Shown: positions 8,210 through 16,881 of the stretch, piece by piece
How the letters are laid out: each line of letters begins with the position of its first letter
Position numbering within the stretch: position 1 is the stretch's first letter
From: Acidibrevibacterium fodinaquatile
GTDB taxonomy: Bacteria; Pseudomonadota; Alphaproteobacteria; Acetobacterales; Acetobacteraceae
Assembly (NCBI RefSeq): GCF_003352165.1
Contig: NZ_CP029176.1
Span: forward strand, 2,728,001-2,792,000
Length of the DNA stretch: 64,000 nucleotides
Reading direction: 5' to 3'
Notes under the pieces: model-generated
What the model saw: only the letters and a program-made list of their open reading frames with translations
What the model was told of the DNA's origin: nothing
Database searches by the model: none
Program-made: the position numbers and the translations under genes

Positions 8210-9142
8210 GAGCCTGACCTAAAATTGGTTGACCGGCCTCGCGGCCTTTGATTCCCTTGGTTTGCGACAACTTTGGGAGATTCGCGATGCCTTGGAACGA
8301 GGCCGATCGGGCGAAGTATGAAGTCATTCGGGCGCGCTATTCAAGCGATATGTCGGAGGCCGAGTTGGCGCTGATCGCGCCTCTGCTGCCGCCGCCCAAA
8401 CGGCGCGGACGCAAGCCGACGGATGCCCAGGTCATTCTCAACGCTTTGTTTTATTTGATCCGCTGCGGATGCCCGTGGCGATATCTGCCAAAGGATTTTC
8501 CGCCGTTCACGACCGTGCAAAACCGCTTCTACGCATGGCGCGACAGCGACTTGTGGGCGCAAATCATCAGCGTTCTGGTGATGGACGCCCGCGAGGCGGA
8601 AGGCCGTCAAGCCGCGCCGACGGCGGTTGTCGTCGACAGCCAGTCGGTCAAGACGACGGAAGCCGGCGGCCCTCGTGGTTTCGATGCGGGCAAGAAGGTC
8701 AAGGGCCGCAAGCGCCATCTCGCCGTCGACACGATCGGTCTGCCCATCGAATGCCAGATCACGACCGCCGACGTGCAGGACCGCGACGCTCTCGCGCCGC
8801 TGCTGAAAGCCGTGCATCGCAAGAGCCCGTGGGTGAAAATGTCCTTCGTCGACGGGGGTTATCAGGGTGATGAAGCCCAGCGCGCAGCCTTCGAGGCGAG
8901 CCGTATTTCCATCACCGTCGTCAAGCGAACCGATAAAGAGGTGAAAGAATTTGTCGTGCTGCCGAAACGATGGGTCGTCGAGCGGACGCTCGGCTGGATC
9001 AATCGCTCGCGCCGTCTGTCAAAAGACTTCGAGGCGACTATCGAATCCGCTCTCGCGTGGTTGCAATTGGCCTTGGCTTTCCTTCTCATGCGAAGGCTGG
9101 CGAGGGCGAAAGCCGGTCAGATTTAAAATTCGAGTCGGGCTC
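8210..9142 (+). mobile_element. IS5-family (IS1031 group-like) insertion sequence
   Basis: A 933-bp element with imperfect tips GAGCCTGACCTAAAATT and (inverted) GAGCCCGACTCGAATTT. The 3-bp sequence TAA flanks both sides (8207-8209 and 9143-9145), as expected for a TNA target duplication. The element looks complete. Confidence 0.85.
8287..9126 (+). CDS. IS5-family transposase (DDE)
   Basis: Start ATG 8287 (MPWNEADRAKYEVIRARY), 279 aa. It has the DUF4096-type N-terminus (MSEAELALIAPLLPPP, LFYLIRCGCPWRYLPKDFPP) and a DDE core: VVVDSQSVKT, FVDGGYQG and the KRWVVERTLGWINRSRRL block with the catalytic Glu. The frame is intact and the element has both tips. Confidence 0.95.
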   Translation: MPWNEADRAKYEVIRARYSSDMSEAELALIAPLLPPPKRRGRKPTDAQVILNALFYLIRCGCPWRYLPKDFPPFTTVQNRFYAWRDSDLWAQIISVLVMDAREAEGRQAAPTAVVVDSQSVKTTEAGGPRGFDAGKKVKGRKRHLAVDTIGLPIECQITTADVQDRDALAPLLKAVHRKSPWVKMSFVDGGYQGDEAQRAAFEASRISITVVKRTDKEVKEFVVLPKRWVVERTLGWINRSRRLSKDFEATIESALAWLQLALAFLLMRRLARAKAGQI

Positions 9143-9303
9143 TAAGCCATCCCCTTGTGCAAGGCCTGGCCAACCAACCTGGTTAAGTACGGAGGCGACG
9201 TAGTCGGTCTAACAAACAAAAAGGCGGCGCCAGGGAGAGTCTCGGCCGATGCCATGCCCCGCGGCTCACGCAGTATGCTTACGTCCTTTCTGCTCTCCGA
9301 CGA

Positions 9304-12300
9304 TTATCCCATACCCATGCTGGGCGGCTCGGGCTCGGGCTCAGGCGTTGGTTCTGGCTCTGGGCGCGGCTGCGGTATTTTTCCCCGCGCCGGGGTGATG
9401 ATTTTATCGTCCCTGTGCGGCACGAATATTTCCGCCGCGGGGGGAGTCTGCGGGCGCGACGCGGCGGGCGCGGCTTCCGGCACCCGCGCCGGCGATGGCG
9501 CCCTGGCGGGTTCCGCTGCCGGCGGGGCTGGCTTTGGTTCCGGCTGCGGCGCCGAGTGTGGTGCCGCCTGCGGCTTTGGCGCTGGCTCCGCCACCGGCTG
9601 CGGCCTCTGCGGCTGTGGTGAAGACAACGCCGCGCCCGGTGCTTGCCGCGGTCGCACTGCAGTCTCCGGCGATGATTTCACCGTCGCGGATGACGCCGCC
9701 GGCGCTTTTGACGGCACCTTCGTCATTGTAGCTGCCTTCGCCGTCGACTGTGTCGTTTGTGCTTTCACCACCGGCTTCGGCGACGGCGGCGGCTTGGCCA
9801 CCGACACTTTGGGAGACGAGGGCGACGGCGCCGAAGACGGCCACATCGCGACAATGGCGCTCTTCGCCTTGGTCATTGCCTGGCGAAGCCGCGACATGCG
9901 CCCCGGCTTTTGCGCCGGCGCTTTCGCAACCACCATGGCAGCCGGCGGCTTTGGCGTCGTCCTTGCCACTGGCTGCGCCTTCGCCACCGGCTTTGCCGAA
10001 GGCTGGGCTTTTGCCTGAGGCGATGGCGTTCCGGCCGAAGACGGCAGCACGACGGCGATAGCGCTTTTCAGAGTCAGCCCCCCCCTGCGGAACAAGGGCA
10101 CCACCCTGCGGAACAAGGGCACCGGCGGTGGCTGCCGCCGCGGTGCATCGGACGCCGGCTTTGCGGCAGACGCTTTTGGCTTCGGTGCTGGCTTTGGCTC
10201 CGGCATCGCCGCCGCCGGTTGCGGCATGGCCCTTGGCGGCGCCGGCCGCGCTTCGGGAACGAGGATAGCGCTCTCAGGGACAAGGCCGCGGCGGACGGCG
10301 AAGCCGGCGCCTGTCGAAACCGCCGCCGGCTCATAGTCGAGCGTGCTCTCCTTGCGCCGCGCGCGCGCGAGCCGCTCGGCCATGCGGGCGCTGTTGCCCA
10401 TCTCCTCCTCGCTCCAATGCAGCCGCACGCTCTCGCGATGGCGGCTGAGGGCGACATAGGTGAGATGACGGTCCATGCTCGCGCTCAGCAGCACATGGGC
10501 ATGGTCGACGGTGACGCCCTGGGCCTTGTGCATCGTCGCGGCATAGCCGTGGTCGAGGGCGTCGTAGTCCTTGAGCGCGAACACCACCTCGCGCCCACCA
10601 TCGAGCCGCACCTTGAGATGAGCGCCCGCCCCCGCCCCGGCGATGGCAATGAGCGTGCCAAGCGTGCCGTTCTTCACCCCGAGAGAGCGCTCATTGCGGA
10701 GAAAATAGATGCGCTCGCCGGCCGCAAAGGGTTTTTTCCCGTCCCGGGTCGGCAGCATGACGTCAGGGCCCAGCTCGCCGCGCTCCCGCCGCACCGCCCG
10801 CGCCCGGTCATTGAGGTCGCGGACATCGGCACGGCGATGGGCAAGGATGATGCGGCTCGCCGCCGGGTCACGACGACGGCCCGCCTGCCAGTCGATAATC
10901 AGCCGGATTTTGGCCTCCTCCGCTTTGATGGCGGCCAAAACCATGCCCTTCTCCTGGTAGCGCGCCAGCGCCGCGCGGGTTTGGCCGGTGGCCAACTCTG
11001 CCGTCGCCTGGCGCTGCCAGTCCTGCTTCTGGCGCCGCACCACGGTCAGCGCCTCCGCCCCCACCCGCTCGACGATGGCGCGGAACGGGGCGCCGGCGGC
11101 AATCGGCTGCAACTGCTCGGCATCCCCGACCAGCACCAGCTTCGCTCCCGCCGCTTGCACCGCCGCCAGCACGGCGGCGAGGTCGCGCGAGCCGACCATC
11201 CCCGCCTCGTCGACGACCAGGACATCACGCGCCGAAAGCGTCTCACGCCCCTGCCCCCATTGCCGGAGCAGCGAGGCGATGGTGCGGCTTTCTATCCCCG
11301 CCCCCTGCTGCAACCCCTCGGCGGCAATCCCCGAAAGCGCGGCACCGCGCACGCGATAGCCCGCCGCTTCCCACACCGCCCGCGCCGCCCCGAGCAGAGT
11401 GCTCTTCCCGGTGCCGGCATGGCCAACCACCGCGGCGAGACGGGTGGCGCCGGTGATACGGCCGAGCGCCAGCGTCTGCTCCTCCCCCAGCCTGGCAGCC
11501 TCGGCGTGCCGGCGGCACAGCGTCGGGTCGACAAACTTATGCCGCTCCTGCGCCAGCGCCTCGGCGGTTGCCGCAAGACCGCTCTCCAACGCCAGCATCT
11601 CTTTTGTGGTGTAGCGCTCTTCGCCCCGGCCATCGCGGCCGAGCCTGACCAGCGCCGGCAAGGCCATGACTCTCGCCAGGACGTTCCGGAACTGCTCGGC
11701 ATCGACGGTGTGCCCGTTGATGAAGCGGGCGATGTCGCGGCGGGTGAAGGTGCTTTGCTGCGCGGTGATGGCGGCGAGCGCCATCGTGGGGTCGGCGAGG
11801 AGTTTATCGCCGTTGAACGCCAGGTCGTCCCGAGCCCGCGCGCCGCGCTCGGTCACCTCGCCGGCGGCCTCGCGGCGGCGCACCCCGGCGCCGAGCTTGA
11901 CCTGCGGCATCAGGTCGAGGCCGAGTGTCTCCAGCGAGCGATGGTCGATGCGGACATCATGGCCGTTCTCGGCGAGGCAGGCATTGGCGATGTCGGCCCA
12001 GGCCTCGCGCCAGTGCTGCAAGAGCGCGGTCGCGTTCCACTCCCGCCGCTTGGGCCCGAACCCGCCGCCTTCGACGCCGCGCAGGGTCAGCAGGATATGG
12101 GCATGCGGCTGCGGCTTGCCGTCGCTGCCTTGTACCCAATGGATGGCGATATCGGCGACCATGCCGCGGGCGACGCATTCCCGCCGGACAAAATCCTCCG
12201 CGAGCCGGATGGCCGCACGCTTGGAGAGTTCACGCGGCAGGGCGATTTCCAGCTCGCGGGCGAGCTGGGCATCGCGGCGGCGCTCGGCGGCCTCGACGGC

Positions 12301-12513
12301 GTTCCACAGGGTGGTGCGGTCAGCCCAGGCTTCCGGGGCACCGGCGGGGAGGATGATGGCGCGATGCACGACGCCCTGTTTGCGGGTGTAATTCTGCCAC
12401 TGGCCGAGATGGTGGTCGCGGAGCCTCTCTCCGGCGCGATAGGCGGCGGCGGCGATGACGCTGCGGCCCTGGCCTCGGGAGATAATCTTGACGCTAAAAT
12501 GGTAGATGGCCAT
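9304..12513 (-). CDS. MOBQ-type conjugative relaxase-helicase (MobA/TraA-like), copy 1
   Basis: A 1069-aa protein. Residues 1-200 are a MobA/MobL relaxase: RSVIAAAAYRAGERL with Tyr25 in the position of the nicking tyrosine of IncQ MobA, and the metal-binding HxH in PHAHILLTL (His137, His139). Residues 330-700 form a RecD-like helicase: Walker A GHAGTGKST (364-372), VDEAGM (434-439), LVGDAEQLQP, and the C-terminal GYAATMHKAQGVTVDHAH and YVALSRHRE blocks. It should nick oriT and unwind the strand for mobilization. The last 300 residues are Pro/Ala/Lys-rich and differ from copy 3. The start ATG lies 9 bp from an inverted-repeat operator-like site. No type IV secretion genes are in view, so transfer would need a helper. 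Confidence 0.92.
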   Translation of the reverse strand: MAIYHFSVKIISRGQGRSVIAAAAYRAGERLRDHHLGQWQNYTRKQGVVHRAIILPAGAPEAWADRTTLWNAVEAAERRRDAQLARELEIALPRELSKRAAIRLAEDFVRRECVARGMVADIAIHWVQGSDGKPQPHAHILLTLRGVEGGGFGPKRREWNATALLQHWREAWADIANACLAENGHDVRIDHRSLETLGLDLMPQVKLGAGVRRREAAGEVTERGARARDDLAFNGDKLLADPTMALAAITAQQSTFTRRDIARFINGHTVDAEQFRNVLARVMALPALVRLGRDGRGEERYTTKEMLALESGLAATAEALAQERHKFVDPTLCRRHAEAARLGEEQTLALGRITGATRLAAVVGHAGTGKSTLLGAARAVWEAAGYRVRGAALSGIAAEGLQQGAGIESRTIASLLRQWGQGRETLSARDVLVVDEAGMVGSRDLAAVLAAVQAAGAKLVLVGDAEQLQPIAAGAPFRAIVERVGAEALTVVRRQKQDWQRQATAELATGQTRAALARYQEKGMVLAAIKAEEAKIRLIIDWQAGRRRDPAASRIILAHRRADVRDLNDRARAVRRERGELGPDVMLPTRDGKKPFAAGERIYFLRNERSLGVKNGTLGTLIAIAGAGAGAHLKVRLDGGREVVFALKDYDALDHGYAATMHKAQGVTVDHAHVLLSASMDRHLTYVALSRHRESVRLHWSEEEMGNSARMAERLARARRKESTLDYEPAAVSTGAGFAVRRGLVPESAILVPEARPAPPRAMPQPAAAMPEPKPAPKPKASAAKPASDAPRRQPPPVPLFRRVVPLFRRGGLTLKSAIAVVLPSSAGTPSPQAKAQPSAKPVAKAQPVARTTPKPPAAMVVAKAPAQKPGRMSRLRQAMTKAKSAIVAMWPSSAPSPSSPKVSVAKPPPSPKPVVKAQTTQSTAKAATMTKVPSKAPAASSATVKSSPETAVRPRQAPGAALSSPQPQRPQPVAEPAPKPQAAPHSAPQPEPKPAPPAAEPARAPSPARVPEAAPAASRPQTPPAAEIFVPHRDDKIITPARGKIPQPRPEPEPTPEPEPEPPSMGMG

Positions 12514-12521
12514 GCGTTATT

Positions 12522-12557
12522 CCGGGTAAAAATTGTCCACTGCAAAATATTACCCGG
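12522..12557. promoter_or_regulatory. Inverted repeat CCGGGTAA...TTACCCGG upstream of relaxase 1
   Basis: Perfect 8-bp arms (12522-12529, 12550-12557) enclose AAATTGTCC. The site is 8 bp upstream of the relaxase start. A related site (CCCGGTAAA...TTTACCGGG with AAATTGTCC) precedes the 286-aa gene in copies 2 and 3, so it is probably an operator of a common regulator, or part of oriT. Confidence 0.6.
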
Positions 12558-12785
12558 CCGCCATGCAAGGAACAAATACTTATTGAGCAAAAATTTCTAC
12601 CACCTCCCCCAGCAACGTCGCGAAGCGACGTATAAGCGCGCATTTCGCTCTTTTTCTGCCTTTCTTTCTGCCTCTCCCCCCTCAATTTTTATTGTCAACA
12701 TTCCCCTAAGGCATCCAAGGAACTTGCTTCTGCCACCCAATTCCGGCTTGCCCAGGTCGTGGCCTTCCCCTCTGCCCCGAGCCTT

Positions 12786-12818
12786 GGCGCCGTGCCCGCC
12801 TTGTGCGGGCACGGCGCC
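12786..12818. repeat. Perfect 14-bp hairpin in the leader (oriT candidate), copy 1
   Basis: GGCGCCGTGCCCGC, loop CTTGT, GCGGGCACGGCGCC. Identical in copies 2 and 3. No T tract follows, which argues against a simple terminator. Confidence 0.7.
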
Positions 12819-13151
12819 GCCGGTTCCGCGCCATCGGCCAGTGCTGGCGATGGAAGGAAAAATAAAAAAGGGAAAAAATGGTTGGAAACCGTTGGCACGA
12901 AAATTTTATCGGGCTTTCTGACAGTCATCGGCCAGCGCTCATGGTAAAGCGCGGTTAAGGAATTGCCGCTGTCGATGCCCATGCAGTAACGCTTCGGCCT
13001 GTCATGACGGCTGCGCGAATTATTCGGCGCTTGATAGTGAGGTTGAAGGCAATGGGATTGAAGCCGCTGGCCTTCGTCTCGCATGGTTTGGTGTGAGGAC
13101 AGTCACGCAAGAGGCAAGGCAATATTTTTTCGTGCTTTATATATTTTTCTC

Positions 13152-13180
13152 TTGAAGTTACTCAATATAGATACTATCTT
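13152..13180 (+). promoter_or_regulatory. Candidate sigma-70 promoter for cargo genes, copy 1
   Basis: TTGAAG (13152-13157), 17-bp spacer, TATCTT (13175-13180), in an AT-rich patch. Same hexamers and spacing in copy 3 (59273-59301); in copy 2 the corresponding boxes are TTGAAT and CATCTC. Confidence 0.5.
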
Positions 13181-13307
13181 CATATCAAGAGACGGGCGGA
13201 TATTTTCATCCCTCTCCCGCGCGCCGGGCGCCCCCCCCGGAAACAAAGCGGCCGAGCATGGTGCTGACACACCACACCCGGCCTGACCTGCAACATTGGA
13301 GTAAGCA

Positions 13308-13547
13308 ATGTCACAAGCTGCCAAACACCGTAGCACACCGCGCTCCCTGTCGGGAGCCGCCGTCATCTCCTCTCGCCCCAAGGCCCGGCATCATGGCCAG
13401 AGTGCCGGATATGCCGCGCGTCAGCGCCCCGCTTCCCACCCGGGCGAGAAGACCTGGCGCGAAGTTGCCGACCGCGGCCTCGAAATCGTCATCTGCATCG
13501 GTCACATCGTCGGCGTCGTCATGCTGGTCGTCGACCATTTGTTCTGA
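13308..13547 (+). CDS. Small membrane-anchored protein of unknown function, cargo of copy 1
   Basis: A 79-aa product (MSQAAKHRSTPRSLSGAAVI...) with a basic, Ser/Arg-rich N-terminal half and one C-terminal hydrophobic helix (EIVICIGHIVGVVMLVVDHLF lies at residues 59-79). GGAG 8-9 bp upstream serves as ribosome-binding site. The copy 2 homologue (28950-29189) keeps the C-terminal helix exactly and varies in the middle, which supports it being a real gene. In copy 3 the same leader is joined to a different gene. No known family recognised. Confidence 0.7.
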   Translation: MSQAAKHRSTPRSLSGAAVISSRPKARHHGQSAGYAARQRPASHPGEKTWREVADRGLEIVICIGHIVGVVMLVVDHLF

Positions 13548-13571
13548 CCCGTCCCCGCCATCCGCACAGCC

Positions 13572-13591
13572 GCGCCAAAAGGGCGCCTTTT
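13572..13591 (+). terminator. Rho-independent-like terminator
   Basis: GCGCC AAAAG GGCGC followed by CTTTTCT, 25 bp after the 79-aa gene. Related hairpins built on GGCGCC with an AAAAC loop lie at 32201-32219 and 60562-60578. Confidence 0.55.
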
Positions 13592-13772
13592 CTCCGACTT
13601 ACGCCGGAATGTGCCTCTATGGAGTCCCTTAATATAGAAGATATTATAATTTTAGTTCTTGCTATTATTATTCCCACACGTTATCATGAGTTATTGACAG
13701 TTCTGAATTTTGAGTTGTCGTGCATTAACCGCGGCGAGTGAAGGCCTCGTCCGCCAAACGGGAGGATTGAAC

Positions 13773-14048
13773 ATGACGCATACTCTGAACACCCGGCGCA
13801 TATCGCCGAAACCGGAAACAACCAACGCCGCCGCGCGCCGTGAGGCCGCACCCAAGCCGGTGCCTCTCCAGGATGCGCATCCGACCCTCGCCTGGATTGC
13901 CCGCCTGCTGGCCAGGCAGGCGACGCGGGAGGATTATCGGCGGCTCAGCCTCGGTTGCGGCACCATTGACATGACGGCCATTATGGCCGCCACCGCGCTG
14001 GTGATAGGCGCGGTCATAGTTCTCATGCGTCATGGCCGCTGGCATTGA
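13773..14048 (+). CDS. Small single-helix membrane protein, copy 1
   Basis: A 91-aa product starting at ATG 13773 behind GGGAGG (13759-13764). The N-terminal part is hydrophilic (MTHTLNTRRISPKPETTNAA), the middle has HPTLAWIARLLARQATREDYRRLSLG, and the C-terminus is a transmembrane helix (MTAIMAATALVIGAVIVLM) ending RHGRWH. It lies 100 bp upstream of the recombinase in the same direction, in the place taken in copies 2 and 3 by a different small gene. I do not recognise a family. Confidence 0.65.
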   Translation: MTHTLNTRRISPKPETTNAAARREAAPKPVPLQDAHPTLAWIARLLARQATREDYRRLSLGCGTIDMTAIMAATALVIGAVIVLMRHGRWH

Positions 14049-14148
14049 CCGTCATGCCGCGCGACTTACCGCGAAACCCATGCGTCATTCTTGACCGGCA
14101 GGGCGATGGCGCGACATCATCGCCGGCCCTGCCGCTGGAGCTGCGCCC

Positions 14149-15933
14149 ATGACCCTCCGCGCCGTCATCTACGCTCGCTATTCCTCCGACAACCAGCGCG
14201 ACGCATCCATCGAAGACCAGTTGGAAGTCTGCCGCCGCTACATCGCGCGCCAGGGCTGGACCCTGACCACCACCTATGAGGACCGCGCGCAGAGCGGCGC
14301 CAGCCGGTTTCGTCCCGATTTCCAGCGCCTGCTCGCCGATGCCGAGGCGCGGCGCTTCGATGTCGTCGTCGCCGAGGCCATCGACCGGCTCGGGCGCAAG
14401 CTCGCCGATGTCGCCGATTTCTTCGACCGCCTGACCTTTTATGGCGTCAAGCTGCACGTCACCAACAGCGGCGAGGTGACGCCGATGCATGTCGGGGTGA
14501 TGGGCATGATGGCGCAGATGTATCTCTCCGACCTCCGCGACAAAACCCGGCGCGGCCAGCTCGGCCGGGCGCGGGCGGGACGGGTGCCGGGCGGCATCGC
14601 CTATGGCTACGCCGTCGTGCCCGGGGATGCCTCCGGCGCTGGCGCGCGTCGCATCAACGAGGCCGAGGCGGCCATCGTGCGGCGGATTTTCCGTGACTAC
14701 GCCGCCGGCAAATCGGCCCGCACCATCGCCCATGAGCTGAACGCCGAAGCCGTGCCCGGCCCCGAAGGCCGCCCGTGGGGCGATACCACCATTCGCGGCC
14801 AGCTCGACCGCGGCACCGGCATTCTCAACAACACGCTTTATATCGGCGAGCTGAGCTGGAATCGCTGCTCGTATGTGAAGGACCCGCGCACCGGCAAGCG
14901 CCTTGCCCGGGTCAATCCGCGCGAGCAATGGGAGGTGGTGGCGGTGCCGGAGCTGCGCATCATCGACCAGCCGCTTTGGGATGCGGTGCGGGCACGCCAG
15001 CAGGCGGCGCGTTACGCGGTATGTCATGACGAGGGCTCCGGCAACGCCCTCAACCGCGCCCATCGTCGCGAATTCCTGCTGAGCGGGGTTTTGGTCTGCG
15101 GCTGTTGTGGTGGCGGGTATACGATTATTGGCAAGGACCGCTATGGCTGTGCGGCCCGGCGCAGCAAGGGCACGTGCGACAACGCGGTGACCATCACCCG
15201 CCAGCGGCTGGAGGCGCGGGTTCTCGGCGGGCTCCGGGAACATATGCTGACGCCGGCGCTGGTGGCGGAATTTGTCACCGCGTTCACCGAGAGCCTTGCC
15301 GAGCTGCAGCGCGACGACGCGATGCGCGAGCGGCGGGTGAAGGACGCGCTGGCCGCCATCGAGCGCAAGCTCGATGGCGTGGTGCGGGCGATTGAGGACG
15401 GCGAGTGGAATGACACGCTGCGCCGCCGGCTCGGCACGCTGGAGGCGGAGAAGGCCTCGCTGACGGCGGAGCTGGCGGCGCTTTCCAAGCCTGCGCCGCC
15501 GGCGCGGCTGCATCCGCAGGCGGCGGAGATTTACCGGCGCAAGGTGGCGGTGCTGGAACAATGCCTGAACGAGCCCGACATTCGCCATGAGGCGGGCGAG
15601 GCGTTGCGGCAGATGATTGAGAAGGTGGTGCTGACGCCGGATGCGACCGCGCCGGATGGCCTGGCGGCGGCGCTGCATGGTGATTTGGCGGTGATTTTGA
15701 CCCAGGCGATGGCGCCGGAACGCGAACGCCGGCCGCTCCCAAACGGGGCACAAACCCCGCCAGGAACGGCCGTTTCCGGGAGTCTACTATCGGTGGTTGC
15801 GGGGGAGCGCTGCCACTTATACCGAACACGCCTCCGCCTCACCGCAAGGCCGCAGAACAAAACGGCAATCCGCCCGCGTAAGAATGGCGGCCTAGTGGCC
15901 TTCCCAGCCTCGGTCGCACGCCCGGCGGGCTGA
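14149..15933 (+). CDS. Large serine recombinase, copy 1
   Basis: A 594-aa protein. Residues 1-150 are the resolvase catalytic domain with the nucleophile Ser12 in YARYSSDNQ and the AEAIDRLGRKLADV block; then the Recombinase domain (GIAYGYAVV, EAAIVRRIFRDYAAGKSARTIA, GPEGRPWGDTTIRG), a zinc ribbon (CGCCGG...CAARRSKGTC) and a coiled coil. It would integrate and excise the element. Its N-terminal domain clearly differs from copies 2 and 3. Near the C-terminus the gene contains GTGGTTGCGGGGG (VVAG), then reads HLYRTRLRLTA. The final frame extends through possible att-flank DNA, so the true C-terminus in the circular form may differ. Confidence 0.92.
   Translation: MTLRAVIYARYSSDNQRDASIEDQLEVCRRYIARQGWTLTTTYEDRAQSGASRFRPDFQRLLADAEARRFDVVVAEAIDRLGRKLADVADFFDRLTFYGVKLHVTNSGEVTPMHVGVMGMMAQMYLSDLRDKTRRGQLGRARAGRVPGGIAYGYAVVPGDASGAGARRINEAEAAIVRRIFRDYAAGKSARTIAHELNAEAVPGPEGRPWGDTTIRGQLDRGTGILNNTLYIGELSWNRCSYVKDPRTGKRLARVNPREQWEVVAVPELRIIDQPLWDAVRARQQAARYAVCHDEGSGNALNRAHRREFLLSGVLVCGCCGGGYTIIGKDRYGCAARRSKGTCDNAVTITRQRLEARVLGGLREHMLTPALVAEFVTAFTESLAELQRDDAMRERRVKDALAAIERKLDGVVRAIEDGEWNDTLRRRLGTLEAEKASLTAELAALSKPAPPARLHPQAAEIYRRKVAVLEQCLNEPDIRHEAGEALRQMIEKVVLTPDATAPDGLAAALHGDLAVILTQAMAPERERRPLPNGAQTPPGTAVSGSLLSVVAGERCHLYRTRLRLTARPQNKTAIRPRKNGGLVAFPASVARPAG
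15793..15805. other. Putative attachment core GTGGTTGCGGGGG, copy 1
   Basis: The 13-bp sequence is identical to the 3' end of tRNA-fMet (63599-63611) and to 37121-37133, each time inside the 3' end of a serine recombinase gene. Homology between elements changes here. Confidence 0.55.
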
Positions 15934-15984
15934 ATGTGTCTGCCCTGCGCCAAGCGCGACGGCGACCCGCGCCACATCATGCCA

Positions 15985-16407
15985 TCAGGGCTCATTTCGA
16001 TGAGCGCTCTCAAGCAGGGATATCCTTGCCGCCCTCGCCGCTTCCCGCAAAGCGCCATCGAGCGTCGCAAGCGGCAGGCCTTCGCGCTGCGCTAATGCGA
16101 GATAGCTCGCATCATAGACTGTGAGCCGATGCCGGCGAGCGAGCATGAGCACCTCTGCCTCACCCGGGGTGCGGTCAACTGTTATCGGCAGGCGAGCGAT
16201 TTCGCGCAGAAAAAGCGCAGTGTCGGTTTCCGTCAGGCGGCCTCGCCGCTCGCTGACGATGAGGGTGTTGCGCAGTTCAAACCACCAGAGGCTCGGAACC
16301 AGCGCCGCATCCGTCCGCATCCGCTCGAGCGCCAGAGCCGCCACCGGGTGGTCCTCGTCCGCGAAAGCCCAGCACGCCGCAATCGAGGCGTCGAGAACAA
16401 ACGGCAT
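15985..16407 (-). CDS. vapC: VapC-type PIN-domain toxin
   Basis: A 140-aa PIN ribonuclease: acidic residues in VLDASIAACW (Asp6), FELRNTL (Glu) and VYDASYLALA (Asp) fit the catalytic cluster. It probably cleaves tRNA or rRNA when freed from its antitoxin. Its start overlaps the stop of the upstream antitoxin gene. The last codons (ESAHRNEP) lie in a 20-bp box, CTCATTYCGATGAGCGCTCT, that recurs after the copy 2 recombinase, where the rest of vapC is absent. Confidence 0.88.
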   Translation of the reverse strand: MPFVLDASIAACWAFADEDHPVAALALERMRTDAALVPSLWWFELRNTLIVSERRGRLTETDTALFLREIARLPITVDRTPGEAEVLMLARRHRLTVYDASYLALAQREGLPLATLDGALREAARAARISLLESAHRNEP

Positions 16408-16652
16408 CAGTAGCGGTGCCCCTCATGCCGGGCGGAGAGCAATTCTTCGACGGTGACCTTGCTGGTGCGCTTGCGGAGCGCCTTGATGCCGGCGATGGCT
16501 TGGTCAATCTCTTCCCGCCTGCGGTCCAGTTCCGGTATCAGGCGGGCAATCGCCCGGCCATGGCGCGTGATGACGATGACATCGCCGCGCTCGACGTCAT
16601 CGAGCAGTTGCGGCAGATGGGTTTTGGCCTCCGAAGCTTGAATCTCGCGCAT
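16407..16652 (-). CDS. vapB: Phd/YefM-family antitoxin (VapB partner)
   Basis: An 81-aa protein with the Phd fold signature: MREIQASEAKTHLPQLLDDV, GDVIVITRHGRAIARLIP. The C-terminal half (IAGIKALRKRTSKVTVEELL) is the toxin-binding tail. It would neutralise VapC and repress its own operon. It overlaps vapC by the ATGA arrangement. Confidence 0.88.
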   Translation of the reverse strand: MREIQASEAKTHLPQLLDDVERGDVIVITRHGRAIARLIPELDRRREEIDQAIAGIKALRKRTSKVTVEELLSARHEGHRY

Positions 16653-16881
16653 GCGTGCCGCCGTTTCGACCAGTTTTTATGACCAGTCGAAATATGGAGG
16701 GAACGACGGATGCCGTCAATGAAATCCTCCTCACGAGCTGTGAGTCTCCGAGAAATCGGATGCGGTTCAACCGTGGTTGCGGCGTGTGGTCTCCATTATG
16801 TCACAGTTCGGTCGGGAGACGGGTCGCTGGCGGGAGTCTTGAAAGTATGACAAAATATGCGTTTCCTCCAGGAAGATAGCC

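Larger units (their letters stand above)
12558..13307. other. Conserved non-coding leader of the element, copy 1
   Basis: About 750 bp without a convincing gene, conserved with 28160-28949 and 58680-59426. It holds a pyrimidine-rich tract, a perfect GC hairpin (12786-12818), and a promoter-like site at 13152-13180. An open minus-strand frame exists in copies 1 and 2 but is disrupted in copy 3, so I treat it as non-coding. Its position divergent to the relaxase makes it the likely place of oriT. Confidence 0.6.
9297..15805. mobile_element. Mobilizable serine-recombinase element, copy 1
   Basis: The block from the relaxase stop side (sequence shared with copy 3 begins at about 9297) to the GTGGTTGCGGGGG core in the recombinase. 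Content: relaxase, leader with hairpin, two small membrane-protein genes, recombinase. Compared with copy 3 the relaxase and leader are near-identical, but the small genes and recombinase differ and the 286-aa gene is missing. The left boundary of the whole island is not visible. Confidence 0.6.

Noticed and set aside
12494-12685. Possible 63-aa MobC-like gene overlapping the relaxase start
   Set aside because: It runs through the inverted repeat and has no family motif; conservation is that of the non-coding leader.
9757-12921. A 1054-codon open frame on the plus strand opposite the relaxase
   Set aside because: It mirrors the relaxase on the other strand, is Arg/His/Pro-rich low-complexity sequence without motifs, and a similar shadow appears opposite relaxase 3 (56341-59217). 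GC-rich codon use explains it.
12695-13084. Minus-strand frame (MRDEGQRLQSH...) conserved in copies 1 and 2 of the leader
   Set aside because: In copy 3 the frame is broken by an indel, the hairpin lies inside it and no ribosome-binding site is seen. DNA-level conservation explains the similarity.
16653-16881. Possible gene between the vapBC modules
   Set aside because: Only short frames without ribosome-binding sites; the region is better explained as promoter DNA and scars.
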